Shown here: positions 36,801 to 48,420 of the stretch, in pieces
How the letters are laid out: the number at the start of each line of letters is the position of its first letter
Position numbering within the stretch: position 1 is the first letter of the stretch
NCBI GenBank assembly: GCA_033063855.1
Contig: CP093830.1
Location: forward strand, 16,864,854 to 16,928,853
Direction: 5' to 3'
Source: Smittia aterrima
Taxonomy: Eukaryota; Arthropoda; Insecta; Diptera; Chironomidae
Length of the DNA: 64,000 nt
The notes under the pieces: generated by a model
Told to the model about the DNA's origin: nothing
Databases searched by the model: none
What the model saw: only the letters and a program-made list of their open reading frames with translations
Program-made: the position numbers and the translations under genes

Positions 36801-39800
36801 GTTCGTCAAATCGCAGCAAAGTCTCCGTTGTTGATTTCTCAAACACCACACAAATCAGAAATGCGAGAGTTGAACTATTCATCGGCAATTCGATCCGATA
36901 GTGTCAGCTTAAATGAACTTCGAAGTCAGATCTTACTTCTACTTGATCATCCTCCTGCTGAAGTCACCGCATTCATTCATAAGTTGACGTTTGCGCAATG
37001 TACTTACTTGTTAAGCGTTTACTGGCTTGAGACACTTCGCGTTGAGAACGCAGCGGAGCCAAGCCTCGATCCAATCTTGAGTTATCTCTGCGATCCTGTT
37101 TTACAAAAAGATAAATGTGGAATGTGGCAGTGTGTGAAGTGCATCGGCGATCAAGTTTTTGAAAAGTTCCGAACTGTTCTGGTTGAACAAGACTTGAAGC
37201 GTGAAAAGGTCTTGGAGTCTCAAGCAAGAATGCTTCTCGTTTACTTCAATCACATCCATAAACAAATTCAACTAGTAGCTGATCAATATCTGTCACAACT
37301 CGTTGATAAGTTTCCACATCTTTTGTGGAGTAGAAGCGTCTTGTGGTGCATGTTGGACATTCTTCAGATGCTCGCTTATTCGCTGAGCCTCGATCCGAAT
37401 CAACCGATACCAATTCTACAAGTCCCAATGACATCGTACACGCTTCAATTCATGGACAATATGCCAGCTCGAGAAAATCGCTTTAAAGACTTTAGCGATC
37501 GTTGTCAAGGAATATTCAACGAAGCAATGAAATGGGCTCCAAATTATACGAGAAGTCATCTTCAGCAATATCAAAGTCAGAGTCATATGCCACCGTTTTC
37601 AAATCGGGAAGAAGCATTAGCATTCGACTCTGTCATCCGATCTTGGCTAGCAGATTGTGTTTCTGGTGTTAACAAGAAAAACGCTGCATGTGGACCTCGT
37701 GGAACTTCGAGATTCGTTTCAGTACTTTGTCTACGTAGCAAGTACACTGGCGAGATTGCTGGTCTCCTATCTGTCTTGGACGATGACAGTAAACGTGGAT
37801 TATCTGATAAATTGACGAATGACATTTGGGATTCTACGAAAGAAAAGAACGAGCTGAAGTATAAAGGAGCGATTTGGCGAGCAACTGCTTACTTGATACA
37901 AACGTTTGAAGGGCAGTTGGGCAAACTTTTGCACGCGATAGCAACTTCACAAGTTGAAATCTTCACTGAATCAGCCGTTGAGACTGTCGTCGAGTGTTGG
38001 CAGTGGATTTTAACAGCTCGTGAAGATCTTGAGTTGAGTTTCATTCGTGAAATGATTTCAGCTTGGCAAATAACGTTTGAAAAGAAAATCGGGTTGTTCT
38101 CCGAAGAATTGGAAGTCACCAGTCCACTTGCAGCTCATGAAGGATGTCGGTTAGTTCCAAAGCCAATAAACGTTAAACCTCACATCATCTGGTTGGATCT
38201 AATTTCGGAAATGGTCGACACTGCCAAATATTGTTGCGGAAACAAAGTAGAAATGTTGTGCATGCTCGTCCACAGATGCTTGCCAATCGATAAGAGTTTG
38301 AAGCAGAACAGAAACGTTTCGACTGTTGGTTGCCGCTTCAAATTGCTTCAATGTGGTTTGAGTTTGTTGCAAGGAAATACAATCCCGAAGAGTTTAGCAA
38401 GAAACATTTTACGCGAACGAATTTACTTCCACGCTCTCGACTATTTCTGCGCAGCTCCGATGTGTCCATCGCAATCGAAAGAAGATCTTCTCGAAGATAT
38501 TACAATTTTGATGACTTTCTGGCAAACCATGCGATCAGAGAAGAAGCATTTGATGACATCAGAGATGTCTGATTACGAGTTACATCCAAGCGCAACCTCT
38601 CAGAACTTAATGGTGACGAAGTCATATAACGTTGATTCTGTTTCAATGGCTGGAAGTGACGTTGCAAGATCAACAAGTAGTGGAGCTGCTGGATGGTACA
38701 ATACGATTCCCCATTCAACGTCAACACTTTCTAAGCGAGCTGTTCGTCCAAAACGCGGCGCTGGAGCAAAAGACAGTTACGACAAAGATTACATGAAGAA
38801 ACGTAATTTGATTCTCGAACTATTAGCTGTCGAAATCGATTTTCTTGTCACTTGGTATAATCCTTTGGCACTTCCTGAGATGCAAATTAACCCGAAAAGC
38901 GAGGAAGCGTTGGCAGGATGGCGTGCACGTCCGATTAAGGTTAATGTTTGGAAGGATTATACTCAACTCGCTTGGAGTTACAATCCAGCTCTCGCTGTAT
39001 TTCTCTCTCAACGGATTATGAACGCTGAGATAATCGATGATGAAGTATCGCGTTTAGTTCTTGCTGATCCCATGGCCGTCGCTCATATCCCAGAAGCTCT
39101 GAAATATTTGGTGACCACAAAGACTTTACTTGCCGACTCTTCTCAGTTGAACTTTATGTTAACTTGGGCGAAAGTTGAACCCATTCAAGCACTTGCATAT
39201 TTCTCGCGTCAATATCCAACTCATCCTTTGACAGCTCAGTATGCTGTAAAGACTTTAGGTTCTTATCCAGCTGAAGCAGTTCTTCCTTACATTCCTCAAC
39301 TTGTTCAAGCTCTTCGTCATGACACGATGGGCTATGTTACTGAGTTCATTAAACATATTTCAAAGCGATCACAGATTGTCGCCCATCAATTGGTTTGGAA
39401 CATGCAGACAAACATGTATATGGACGAAGACATGCATCAAAAAGACCCAAACTTGTATGACATCTTAGAGTCACTCGCAAACTCGATCATTTCATCTTTA
39501 TCAGGACCTGCGAAGAAATTTTATGAACGTGAATTTGATTTCTTCGGAAAAATCACTGCAGTGTCGGGTGAAATCAGAAGCTTTCCGAAAGGAGCGCAAA
39601 GGAAGAAAGCTTGTCTTGACGCTTTGAGAAAGATTGAAGTGCAACGAGGATGCTACTTGCCATCTAATCCAGAAGCAATGGTTCTCGATATCGATTACAA
39701 TTCAGGAACACCAATGCAGAGCGCAGCAAAAGCTCCTTACTTGGCGAGATTCAAAGTTCAACGATGCGGAATTACTGAACTCGAGCAAATGGCAATGGAT

Positions 39801-40710
39801 GTTTCAAACAATCAAGGAGGAAGCACTGCAACTTCACCAATCAGATCACAACTTTCGTTACACGCCGAAGGTTGGCAAGCTGCTATCTTCAAAGTGGGAG
39901 ACGACGTTCGTCAGGACATGCTTGCACTTCAAGTCATTTCGATCTTTAAGAACATTTTTCGACAAGTCGGGCTCGATCTTTATTTATTCCCATATCGCGT
40001 GGTAGCGACTGCTCCAGGTTGCGGAGTAATTGAGTGCGTGCCCAATGCTAAGTCACGTGATCAACTAGGAAGACAGACAGACACTGGTCTTTATGAATAT
40101 TTCCTTCATAATTACGGCGATGAAACGACAAAGGAGTTCCAAGTAGCTCGCAGCAATTTCGTAAAGTCCATGGCGGCTTACTCGGTTATTGGATATTTAT
40201 TACAAATCAAGGATCGTCACAACGGAAACATTATGGTCGACACAGAAGGACACATCATTCATATTGGTAAGCTCTTGTTTGATAACAATTTTGAAACCAA
40301 TTTAATTGACGATTCCTTTCTTAGATTTCGGTTTTATGTTTGAGTCGAGTCCAGGCGGCAACATTGGCTTTGAGCCTGATATGAAGCTTACCGACGAGAT
40401 GGTGATGATCATGGGAGGAAAAATGGAAGCAGCTCCCTTTAAATGGTTCTGCGAACTCTGCGTGCAAGCTTTTCTTGCAGTTCGTCCTTATCAAGATGCT
40501 ATCGTTTCGCTTGTGTCTCTGATGTTGGATACAGGTCTGCCATGTTTTAGAGGCCAAACAATTACACTCCTGAAGCAAAGGTTTGTTGCCAATAAGAACA
40601 GCAAAGATGCTGCCGCTCACATGCTCGGAGTCATCAAGAATTCTTATCAGAACTTCCGAACAAGAACTTACGACTTAATTCAGTTCTATCAGAATCAAAT
40701 TCCTTGTTAA
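33870..40710 (+). CDS. PI4KIIIalpha: PI4KIII-alpha, phosphatidylinositol 4-kinase
   Basis: This lipid kinase makes PI4P from phosphatidylinositol at the plasma membrane, with TTC7/EFR3/FAM126 partners in other animals. Exons 33870-33959, 34037-34259, 34314-35330, 35632-35895, 35956-40266 and 40325-40710 sum to 2096 aa, against about 2100 in human. The long N-terminal part is helical repeats. The PIK helical domain follows, then a C-terminal kinase domain with ATP-binding FKVGDDVRQDM, catalytic loop KDRHNGNIM and metal-binding HIDFGFMF; the last is joined across the final intron. The protein ends FYQNQIPC. All key kinase residues are present. Intron 2 (34260-34313) is 54 nt, in frame and stop-free. 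It is convergent with P450 gene A, whose stop lies 127 nt away. Confidence 0.97.
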
Positions 40711-40779
40711 TTTATTGCATTGCTTGGAAGGGTTGGTGAGAACAACTATCAGTATCAATTGAAAATTTTATTCAAAGTA

Positions 40780-40785
40780 TTTATT
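40780..40785 (-). terminator. Likely poly(A) signal of CYP9-like gene A
   Basis: AATAAA on the minus strand about 53 nt after the stop codon of gene A, within the expected 3' UTR of the convergent PI4KA gene. Confidence 0.5.
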
Positions 40786-40827
40786 AATTTTGTTGATGTA
40801 TGTTGGTGCAATGTAGGGAAAAGAGAA

Positions 40828-40833
40828 AATAAA
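40828..40833 (+). terminator. Possible poly(A) signal of PI4KIII-alpha
   Basis: First clear AATAAA on the plus strand after the stop. It lies 5 nt from the stop of the convergent P450 gene, so the two 3' UTRs probably overlap. Confidence 0.4.
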
Positions 40834-40837
40834 ATGT

Positions 40838-42649
40838 TTAATCTCTTGGCTTCAACGCTATCCATGTTCCCTTTTCTGTCTTTAATGCGAAAGGGTTCTT
40901 CTCGAACTGCAACGGAATTTGTGTTTTTGCTGTCACTTCGAACTTGAAGTTTAACAAAAGATAGTAAATGACGGTTTTGAGTTCCATCAAAGCGAAGCGG
41001 CTTCCAATGCAATTGCGTGGGCCAACTCCAAAAGGCAAATACGCGTCGAGGTCAATATTTCCGCGGTTCTCATCGCTGAATCTTTCAGGATCGAATTTTA
41101 GTGGATCTGGGAAGTATTGCGGATCTCGATGGAATGCGAAGATTGGAATAAATATGCTCGTTCCTGTTTCAATGGTAAACTTCTTGCCATCGTAGTCAAA
41201 ATCATAATCTTTAATGCAAACTCGGTCAGTGCCCTGAAAACGAAAAGCTTAATAAGCTTTTTCTCAAATAATATAAAACTTGAGTATGCTCACCGCAGCC
41301 GCTGGCCACTTTCTCATTGTTTCACAAACAACTTGATCCATGTACTTCATTCCTTGAATTTGTTCGTAATTGATTGCTTTCCCATCTAACTCATTGTCCA
41401 TTGATTCGATTTCATCGAAGAGCTTTTGCTGAACGTCAGGATTGACAGCTAGTTCGTGAGCCATGAAACTCATTGTCGTTGCAACCTGATTTAGGAGAAA
41501 TCATTTATATGAATAAATTAATTTTTTTTTAACAAACTTACAGTGTCGAATCCAGCAAAGAAGAAAATAAAAGCTTGAGCCGCCAAGTCATCGTCATCCC
41601 AAACAGATTTCACTTGAGATTTTCCAACTTGAGACTCTTCAACAGTGGCGAATCCTTCTGTGATTTTTCCTTCCTCTTTTACATTGTGAACCAATTGACC
41701 CTTCTTGGCTTGCATCAGAAGATTGATCATGTCGTTTCGAATAATTTTCTTTTCTTCACGAACTTTCATTGTATCGTTAACTGCTTCTTTGAAAAATACT
41801 TCGACATTTTTTGGGAATAATGAAATCTTCAGAGCTGTCATAATCGGTCTCGCGAACATATAGCCAGCAATTTTTAAACTTGTAAAAATATTTCCGAAAT
41901 TGATTGCATCGTTAGCGATTTTATGAAAACCATTTTCAGGATTTTCAAAAGAGTTGACTTCAATTCCAAAAGCACAAGTGGCAATCACATCAACAGTAAA
42001 CTTCATTGCCAATGCTTTGAATTCAAAAGTGTTATCACTTCCCGCTTTGATTTGCTCTTTCATTGTTTTCGCTGTTTGCTGACCAACGTTCGCAACATAA
42101 TTGTACATCATTCTCATTTTACTTCCAGTAAACATTGGGCTGAGTGTCGAGCGCATATCTAGAGATAATGAAATGAAGATAAGAGACCAATCAAAATTTC
42201 AATGAAAAATATTTGTTACCTCTCCACTTCTGGCCCTTTAAACTGAACAGAGCTTTTCCAAACATTTTGTCGACACTTTCATCAATCAAAACGCGATGAT
42301 CTACGAAGAAATCAAAGTCTTTGACCGCAAGTTTCTTGACTAACTTAGGATCGCGAATGAAGAAAAGTGGTTTGCGGAATTCGAACATTCCTGAAATTCT
42401 GAGAGAAACATAAAGTAACAATTTGTATTCGTCTATTTCAACTCACTTCTCATTCTTCTGCTGGTTGTACCATTTTTCAACAACCTCGGGCAGTGAAAGT
42501 TTATTGAAAAACAGATTTATGTTGGATCCTAAGAGGAAGACTGGCTTGTGGAAAGGAACTCCGATCTTCTCGAAGTAATCGTTGTTGGCAATCGCCCATT
42601 TGTAGAACAAATAAGCTGCAGCAGCTATTGCGCAATAAATAAGAATCAT
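40838..42649 (-). CDS. CYP9-like cytochrome P450, gene A
   Basis: Microsomal monooxygenase of the CYP3 clan; CYP9 enzymes in insects often act on xenobiotics, and no substrate can be read here. Exons 42447-42649, 42220-42398, 41542-42158, 41294-41485 and 40838-41233 sum to 528 aa. An N-terminal membrane anchor (MILIYCAIAAAAYLFYKWAI) comes first. Further motifs are RSTLSPMFTGSKMR in the C-helix region, AGFDT in the I-helix (near residue 330), ETMR (ExxR), FDPERF, and the haem loop PFGVGPRNCIG (Cys near 473). All are intact. It has intron 4, like D and E. It is separated from genes B-E by the BTB gene and has the least similar upstream region. The family call rests on these motifs. Confidence 0.95.
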
Positions 42650-43003
42650 GACGACCTTGACTTAATCAAAAATAATAATTTCACAATATTGCGTGTGACT
42701 GAAACGAAACCGCCTGCGAAACTGAAAGAATTTTATTTGAGACAGAAAAAAATTGGGAACCTTGATAAGGTTAGTCGATAAAGATTAAATTCGTTTTTAT
42801 TTTGTTTGACAACAATCGTCGCTTTTAGTTGATGTGCTGAGGAGAATGTGTAAAATAGGTTTCTGTAGTAGAAAAAAAAAGAAAATATTTATTTCGTGCA
42901 TTTCTTTAGAAGCTCTCGAAGTGATCGCTTTATCAGATAGTTCATCTCAAAAATATTGATCAAAACGAAGAAAACAGAAGAACATTTATTTGTCCTCTTC
43001 TGG
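42650..43003 (-). promoter_or_regulatory. Upstream region of P450 gene A / 3' flank of the BTB gene
   Basis: 354 bp between two minus-strand genes. The GACCTTGA stretch just before the gene A start resembles a shorter form of the segment upstream of genes B-E. Confidence 0.45.
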
Positions 43004-44148
43004 TTACGCATCTTCTTTAAGACTTTCCAATGATTGCAGATAACGATTTTTTAATTCGAGGAATGTCTTGAGAGCTTCTGGAGCCATAGGTTCGTTTTTA
43101 ATACGGAAGAAGATTTGCAAGATTTCACTAGAAAAGTTAAAAAATGTTAAATTTTATTTCTAATATCTGAATATTTTCAACAACTTACCGTTTGACTATT
43201 TCCCATGCATCTTTCTTCAGTTCTTTCAAAGAGTCGTATGCGTAGGCCCAGCAATACAACTCTACTGCATTGTTTTTCGATAACAGTGAACGAATCTCAT
43301 GATCACAAACTTCCTTCAATCGCTTCAAGTCGTAGTAGTCGGCAGCTTCGTAGATCGCTTGTGCAGATTCTGGGAAGTTTGTTGGCAGCTTTGCTCGATA
43401 GATAAATTCTAAAAGATGATCGAACGTTTCTGCCTTAAAGTGATTGACGATGCAAACGTTTTCACGAGCTTCTTGCATGTTTGATGTGAAGATACGAGCA
43501 AAGACTGGACTTTTAGCAGCAAGAATATTCTTGTGGATCTTAAACTCCTTTCCACGGACAACAAATGTAAAGTCAGCAAATGTTGAATCGTCCTTCATTT
43601 TGCAGACGTCGTTGATGGTATCAAAGTAATCTTCTACTGAATTAGAGAACGTGCTTCTTCTGATTGGCAAATCGTAAACTCTTTTAATGGTCAGAACCAT
43701 ATCGAGCGAAACATTCTTTGAAGGATTCAGGTAACCTATTTCATTCGATTCATATTGAAGTTTATCGTTTGCCATTTCGTACCAATCCGAGTTGTGATCA
43801 TATGCTCCTGTGATTTTGGCCCTAAATTTAAAATTTCCATGTTGTACTTGGCCAGCTGATCGTGAGATGTGGACTTTAATGAGCGTAAAACTTTTGAAGC
43901 GATCATCAGGTGAAATAGTTACCCACCTGTTAGAAATACATTTAAGTTAATAACTTTGATATTTAAGCAGTTAAGCAATCTTACCATTCAGCATCGATGA
44001 ATAGCAATTTAACTTTCTCAGAGACGAATTTTTCCATTGTCTCAAAATCTTTATCAAAATCTCTGAATTGAACTAAAAATTTCGACTTTTCCACGATCTC
44101 TTCACTGCAACACGTAGAAATGTTTTGAACAGATTTAGATTTATCCAT
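43004..44148 (-). CDS. BTB/POZ-domain protein, MATH-like N-terminus (TDPOZ/SPOP type)
   Basis: Exons 43985-44148, 43189-43926 and 43004-43127 sum to 341 aa. The N-terminal about 140 residues look like a diverged beta-sandwich MATH region (WWVTISPDD, FTLIKVHIS, NFKFRAKI). A typical BTB domain follows: STFADFTFVVRGKEFKIHK, then LAAKSPVFARIF and TFDHLLEFIYRAKLP. After that is a 3-box/BACK-like segment (AADYYDLKRLKEVCDHEI). Such MATH-BTB proteins are usually CUL3 substrate adaptors; this role is inferred from the family. The gene sits between P450 genes A and B on the same strand. It appears intact. A member of a family that often expands by local duplication is the most likely origin. Confidence 0.9.
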
Positions 44149-44503
44149 TTTACCACTTGATCTTGTTTGATATTCACGAAAATTTGTGGAGAAACATTAC
44201 TTCTTATCCGAATCGATTTGTACGAATGAAAAAGCTTCAAGTGTTTTAGATTGAAGAAAGAGACGGAGGGATAAGAAATACGATAAGCATTCTATCTCGC
44301 TTCTTCAGGTAGATCCGTTTTAAGAAAAACAAACGCGAAATTTCTTGACCTAAAATGAGGAAAAAACGGTTTAGGTAAGAAAAGTTTTATTTGTGCTTTT
44401 CTTTAAAAATCTCAATTATGAGATTGACTCAATTTTATTTCAATTTTTTTTTATCAAAACGGAATGTCCAAAAAATATTTATTTCTTGAAAATTTATTAT
44501 TTA
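44149..44503 (-). promoter_or_regulatory. Upstream region of the BTB gene / 3' flank of P450 gene B
   Basis: 355 bp between minus-strand genes. Several AATAAA-type signals near 44480-44500 suit the end of gene B. No clear core promoter motif was found. Confidence 0.4.
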
Positions 44504-46285
44504 TTAATCTCTTGGCTTCAGTGCCACCCACATTCCATTTTCCGCTTTCATTTGAACAGGATTCTTCTCGAGTTTCAAGGGAATCTGTGTTTTTGCTGTC
44601 ACTTCAAACTTGAAGTTTAACAAAAGATAGTAAATGACGGTTTTAATTTCCATTAAAGCAAAGCGACTTCCGATGCAATTGCGTGGGCCAACTCCGAAAG
44701 GTAAGTAAGTATCGGGATCGATGTTTCCGCGGTTCTCATCGTTGAACCTTTCAGGATCGAATTTCAGAGGCTCAGGGAAGTATTTAGGATCTCGATGAAG
44801 AGCAAAAATCGGAATAAATATGCTCATATCTTTCTCAATGACAAACTTTTTGCCATCGTAGTCAAAATCGTAATCTTTGATGCAGACGCGGTCGGTCATC
44901 ACTGCAACTGGCCATTTTCTTAATGTCTCAGAAACGACTTGGTCCATGTACTTCATTCCTTGAATCTGTTCGTAGTTGATAGCTTTTCCTTCTAAAGTTT
45001 CGTTCTTTGATTGAATTTCATTGAAGAGCTTTTGCTGAACTTCAGGATTGACAGCTAGTTCGTGAGCCATGAAACTCATTGTTGCAGAAACCTGATTAAG
45101 AAGAAGTTTGTATCTTGATTTAAAATTCTTGTAGAAAAAGATGAAAAATTTACCGTTTCAAATCCTGCTAAGAAGAAAATGAAAGCTTGTGCCGCCAAGT
45201 GGTCATCATCCCAAACAGATTTAACTTCTGATTGTCCAACCTGCGATTCCTCGACAGTTGCAAATCCTTCTGTGATCTTCTCTTCTTCTTTGACGTTGTG
45301 AGCCAATTGTCCTTTCTTTGCTTGCATCAAGAGATTGATCATGTCATGTCGAACAATTTTTTGCTCATCGCGAACCTTCATTGTATCGAGAACTGCTTCC
45401 TTGAAAAAATCTTGAACTTCTTTTGTGAACAAAGAAATTTGAAGAGCTTTCATTATCGGCTTGGCGATCATATATCCAACGATCTTAAGTGTTACTAAGA
45501 AACTTCCAAAATCTGTCGCAGTCGTCGCAATTTTATGGAAATCATTGTCAGGTTTTTCAAAAGAGTTGACTTCAATTCCGAAAGCACAAGTGGCAATCAC
45601 ATCAACAGTGAATTTTGTTGCTAAAGTTTTAAATTCGAAAGCGTTATCACTTCCCGCTTTGATTTGTTCTTTCATTGTTTTTGCTGTTTGTTGACCAACA
45701 TTTGCAACATAATTGTACATCATTCTCATTTTACTTCCAGTAAACATTGGGCTAAGCGTCGACCGCATATCTAAAGATAATGATGAAAGATAAAGAGTGA
45801 AGATACGAAATAAATCAGAAATTGATGAAATTTGCTAACCAAAAATATTTTTTACCTTTCCATTTCTGTCCTTTTAACATTATCAAAGATTTGCCAAACA
45901 TTTTGTCGACTGACTCATCGAAAAACACTTGACGATCCGAAAAGAAATCAAAATCTTTGACCGCAAGCTTCTTGATTAACTTTGGATCTCGAGTAATAAA
46001 GAGAGGTCGACGAAATTGGAAAGTTCCTGAAATTCTGAGAGAATCGTTAGCAGTTTCGAAGCTGAATTCATTAGTTCTAACTCACTTCTCATTCCTCATC
46101 GCGTAATACAATTTTTCGACGGCTTCCGGGAATGAAATTCGATTCCAGAAGAGATTTGCGCTAGATCCCAAGAGAAAGACAGGTTTTTCAAAGGGTACAC
46201 CTTTCTTCTCGAAGTAATCATTCCTCGCGATTCCCCACTTGTAAAACAAATAAGCCGCGGCAGCGATTACACAATAAATAAGCAT
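44504..46285 (-). CDS. CYP9-like cytochrome P450, gene B
   Basis: Exons 46086-46285, 45856-46034, 45154-45770 and 44504-45091 sum to 527 aa. It starts MLIYCVIAAAAYLFYKWGIA (membrane anchor) and carries GVPFEKPVFLLGS, AGFET in the I-helix, SETLRKWP (ExxR), FDPERF and PFGVGPRNCIG, all intact. Unlike A, D and E it has no intron between the ExxR motif and the following TDRVCIKDY, so exons 4 and 5 are fused; gene C shares this. Its C-terminal exon, however, is closest to gene D (NDENRGNIDPDTYLPFG; KAENGMW). It lies just upstream of the BTB gene. Confidence 0.95.
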
Positions 46286-46543
46286 CTTGTCGAACTTGAC
46301 CTTGATTTAAAATTAGAAGAATTTTTTTTTCGTCCGATCGAAACGAAATCTACAGCAAGACTGGAAAAAAAATATGATGCGGCAGAAAAAGTCGATAAAA
46401 TTCGTGAAATGATTAACTTTATTAAACAATTCTTGCGTCATAATTATTTTGGTTTCATGAATCACTTTTGTTATAATTAAAGAAAATCGGTTTTTAAATC
46501 AAAGTTTTATAAAAGAGATTACTGACTTCAGTCAGTTGCTTGA

Positions 46544-48283
46544 TTAGTCTTTTGGCTTAAGTGCCACCCACATTCCTTTCTCCGCTCTTATTCCAAGAGG
46601 ATTCCTCTCAAGCTTTAAGGGAATCTGAGTTTTTGATGTCACTTCAAACTTGAAGTTTAACAAAAGATAGTAAATGATGGTTTTGAGTTCCATTAAAGCA
46701 AAGCGGCATCCAATGCAATTGCGAGGTCCAACTCCGAAAGGTAAGTAAGCGTCGATGTCAATGTTTCCGCGGTTCTCATCGCTGAATCTTTCAGGATCGA
46801 ATTTCAATGGATCAGGGAAATATTTTGGATCTCGGTGAAGAGCAAAGATCGGGATCAGTACAACCATTCCTTTCTCAATGACAAATTTTTTGCCATCAAC
46901 GTCAACTTCGTAATCTTTGATGCAGACGCGGTCGGTCATGACTGCAACTGGCCATTTCCTTAATGTCTCACAAACGACTTGATCCATGTACTTCATTCCT
47001 TGAATCTGTTCGTAGTTGATCGTTTTTCCCTCTAAAGTTTCATTCATTGATTGAATTTCGTCGAAAAGCTTTTGCTGAACTTCAGGATTGACAGCAAGTT
47101 CGTGAGCCATGAAACTCATTGTTGCAGAAACCTGAATCAATGAACTGTGAAATAATTATCTTAACAAAAAATGTTCAAAAATTTACCGTTTCAAATCCTG
47201 CTAAAAAGAAAATAAAAGCTTGTGCCGCCAAGTCATCATCATCCCAAACAGTTTTCACTTCTGATTGTCCAACCTGCGATTCTTCAACAGTTGCGAATCC
47301 TTCTGTGATTTTCTCTTCCTCTTTGACATTGTGAGACAGCTGTCCTTTCTTCGCTTGCATCAAGAGATTGATCATGTCGTGACGAACGATTTTCTTTTCA
47401 TCGCGAACCTTCATTGTATCGAGAACAGCTTCTTTGAAAAAGTCTTGAACTTCCTTTGGGAATATAGAAATTTGAAGAGCTTTCATGATCGGCTTCGCTA
47501 AAACGTGTCCAATAAATTTTAATGCTGTCCAAAATCCAAAATTGAACGACTTTGCGATTTTATGAAAATCATTATCAGGATCTTTAAAAGAATTCACTTC
47601 AATCCCAAAAGCACAAGTGGCGATGACATCGACTGTAAATTTTGTTGCTAAAGCTTTGAATTCAAATACATCATCACTTCCCGATTTGATTTGTTCTTTC
47701 ATTGTTTTCGCTGTTTGTTGGCCAACGTTCGCAACATAATTGTACATCATTCTCATTTTACTTCCAGTAAACATTGGGCTGAGAGTCGAACGCATATCTA
47801 CGGATATCAAACATCAAAATAGTGATAATTTTCAACAAAATTATAAACTCACTTTTCCATTTCTGTCCTTTCAAACTTATCAAAGCTTTCCCAATCAATT
47901 TGTCGGCTGATACATCAACAAAAATTTGACGCTCTGGAAAATAATCGAAATCTTTCACAGCAAGTTGTTTTATTAGCTTTGGATCTCGAACAATGAACAC
48001 TGGATTACGGAATTGGAAAAGTCCTGAAAGTCTGAACGATTTGTTACTCTGGAATTTGAATTCAAGATTTTTTAACTCACTTTTCTTCTCTCATCTCATT
48101 ATAAACTTTTTCGACACTTTCCGGGTAAGAGACTCGATCCCAAATCAGAAATGAAATAGTTTTTAAAAGGGACGCTCGCTTTTCGAACGGCAGTCCCTTC
48201 CTCTTGAAGTAGTCATCCTTATCGATCATCCATTTATAAAATAAATAAACTACGGCGGCTATTGCGCAATAAACTAGAATCAT
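46544..48283 (-). CDS. CYP9-like cytochrome P450, gene C
   Basis: Exons 48081-48283, 47853-48031, 47187-47797 and 46544-47131 sum to 526 aa. I-helix AGFET, ETLRKWP, FDPERF and the haem loop PFGVGPRNCIG are intact, so it should be active. It lacks intron 4, like B. The C-terminal exon resembles gene E (SDENRGNID, NPLGIRAEKGMW). The N-terminal proline-rich hinge region differs from its sisters: where they have KPVFLLGS it has KRASLLKT. After the haem Cys it has GCRFALME, where the others have GSRFALME. The array spacing is tight: gene B starts 258 bp downstream. Confidence 0.95.
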
Positions 48284-48420
48284 GATGACGAATCTGACCT
48301 TGAATGTTTCAAAATCGTGCGTGCGCTTATGTTGAACTCACGAAGAAGACTGAAAAAAATATTGAGCTGCGCTGAGTAAATAAAGAGAAGCGACAGAATT
48401 GAGTGACTGATTTATTTTGA

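Noticed and set aside
44504..46285. P450 gene B as a processed pseudogene because an intron is missing
   Set aside because: It keeps its other three introns and all catalytic motifs; only one intron is absent, so it is an intact gene.
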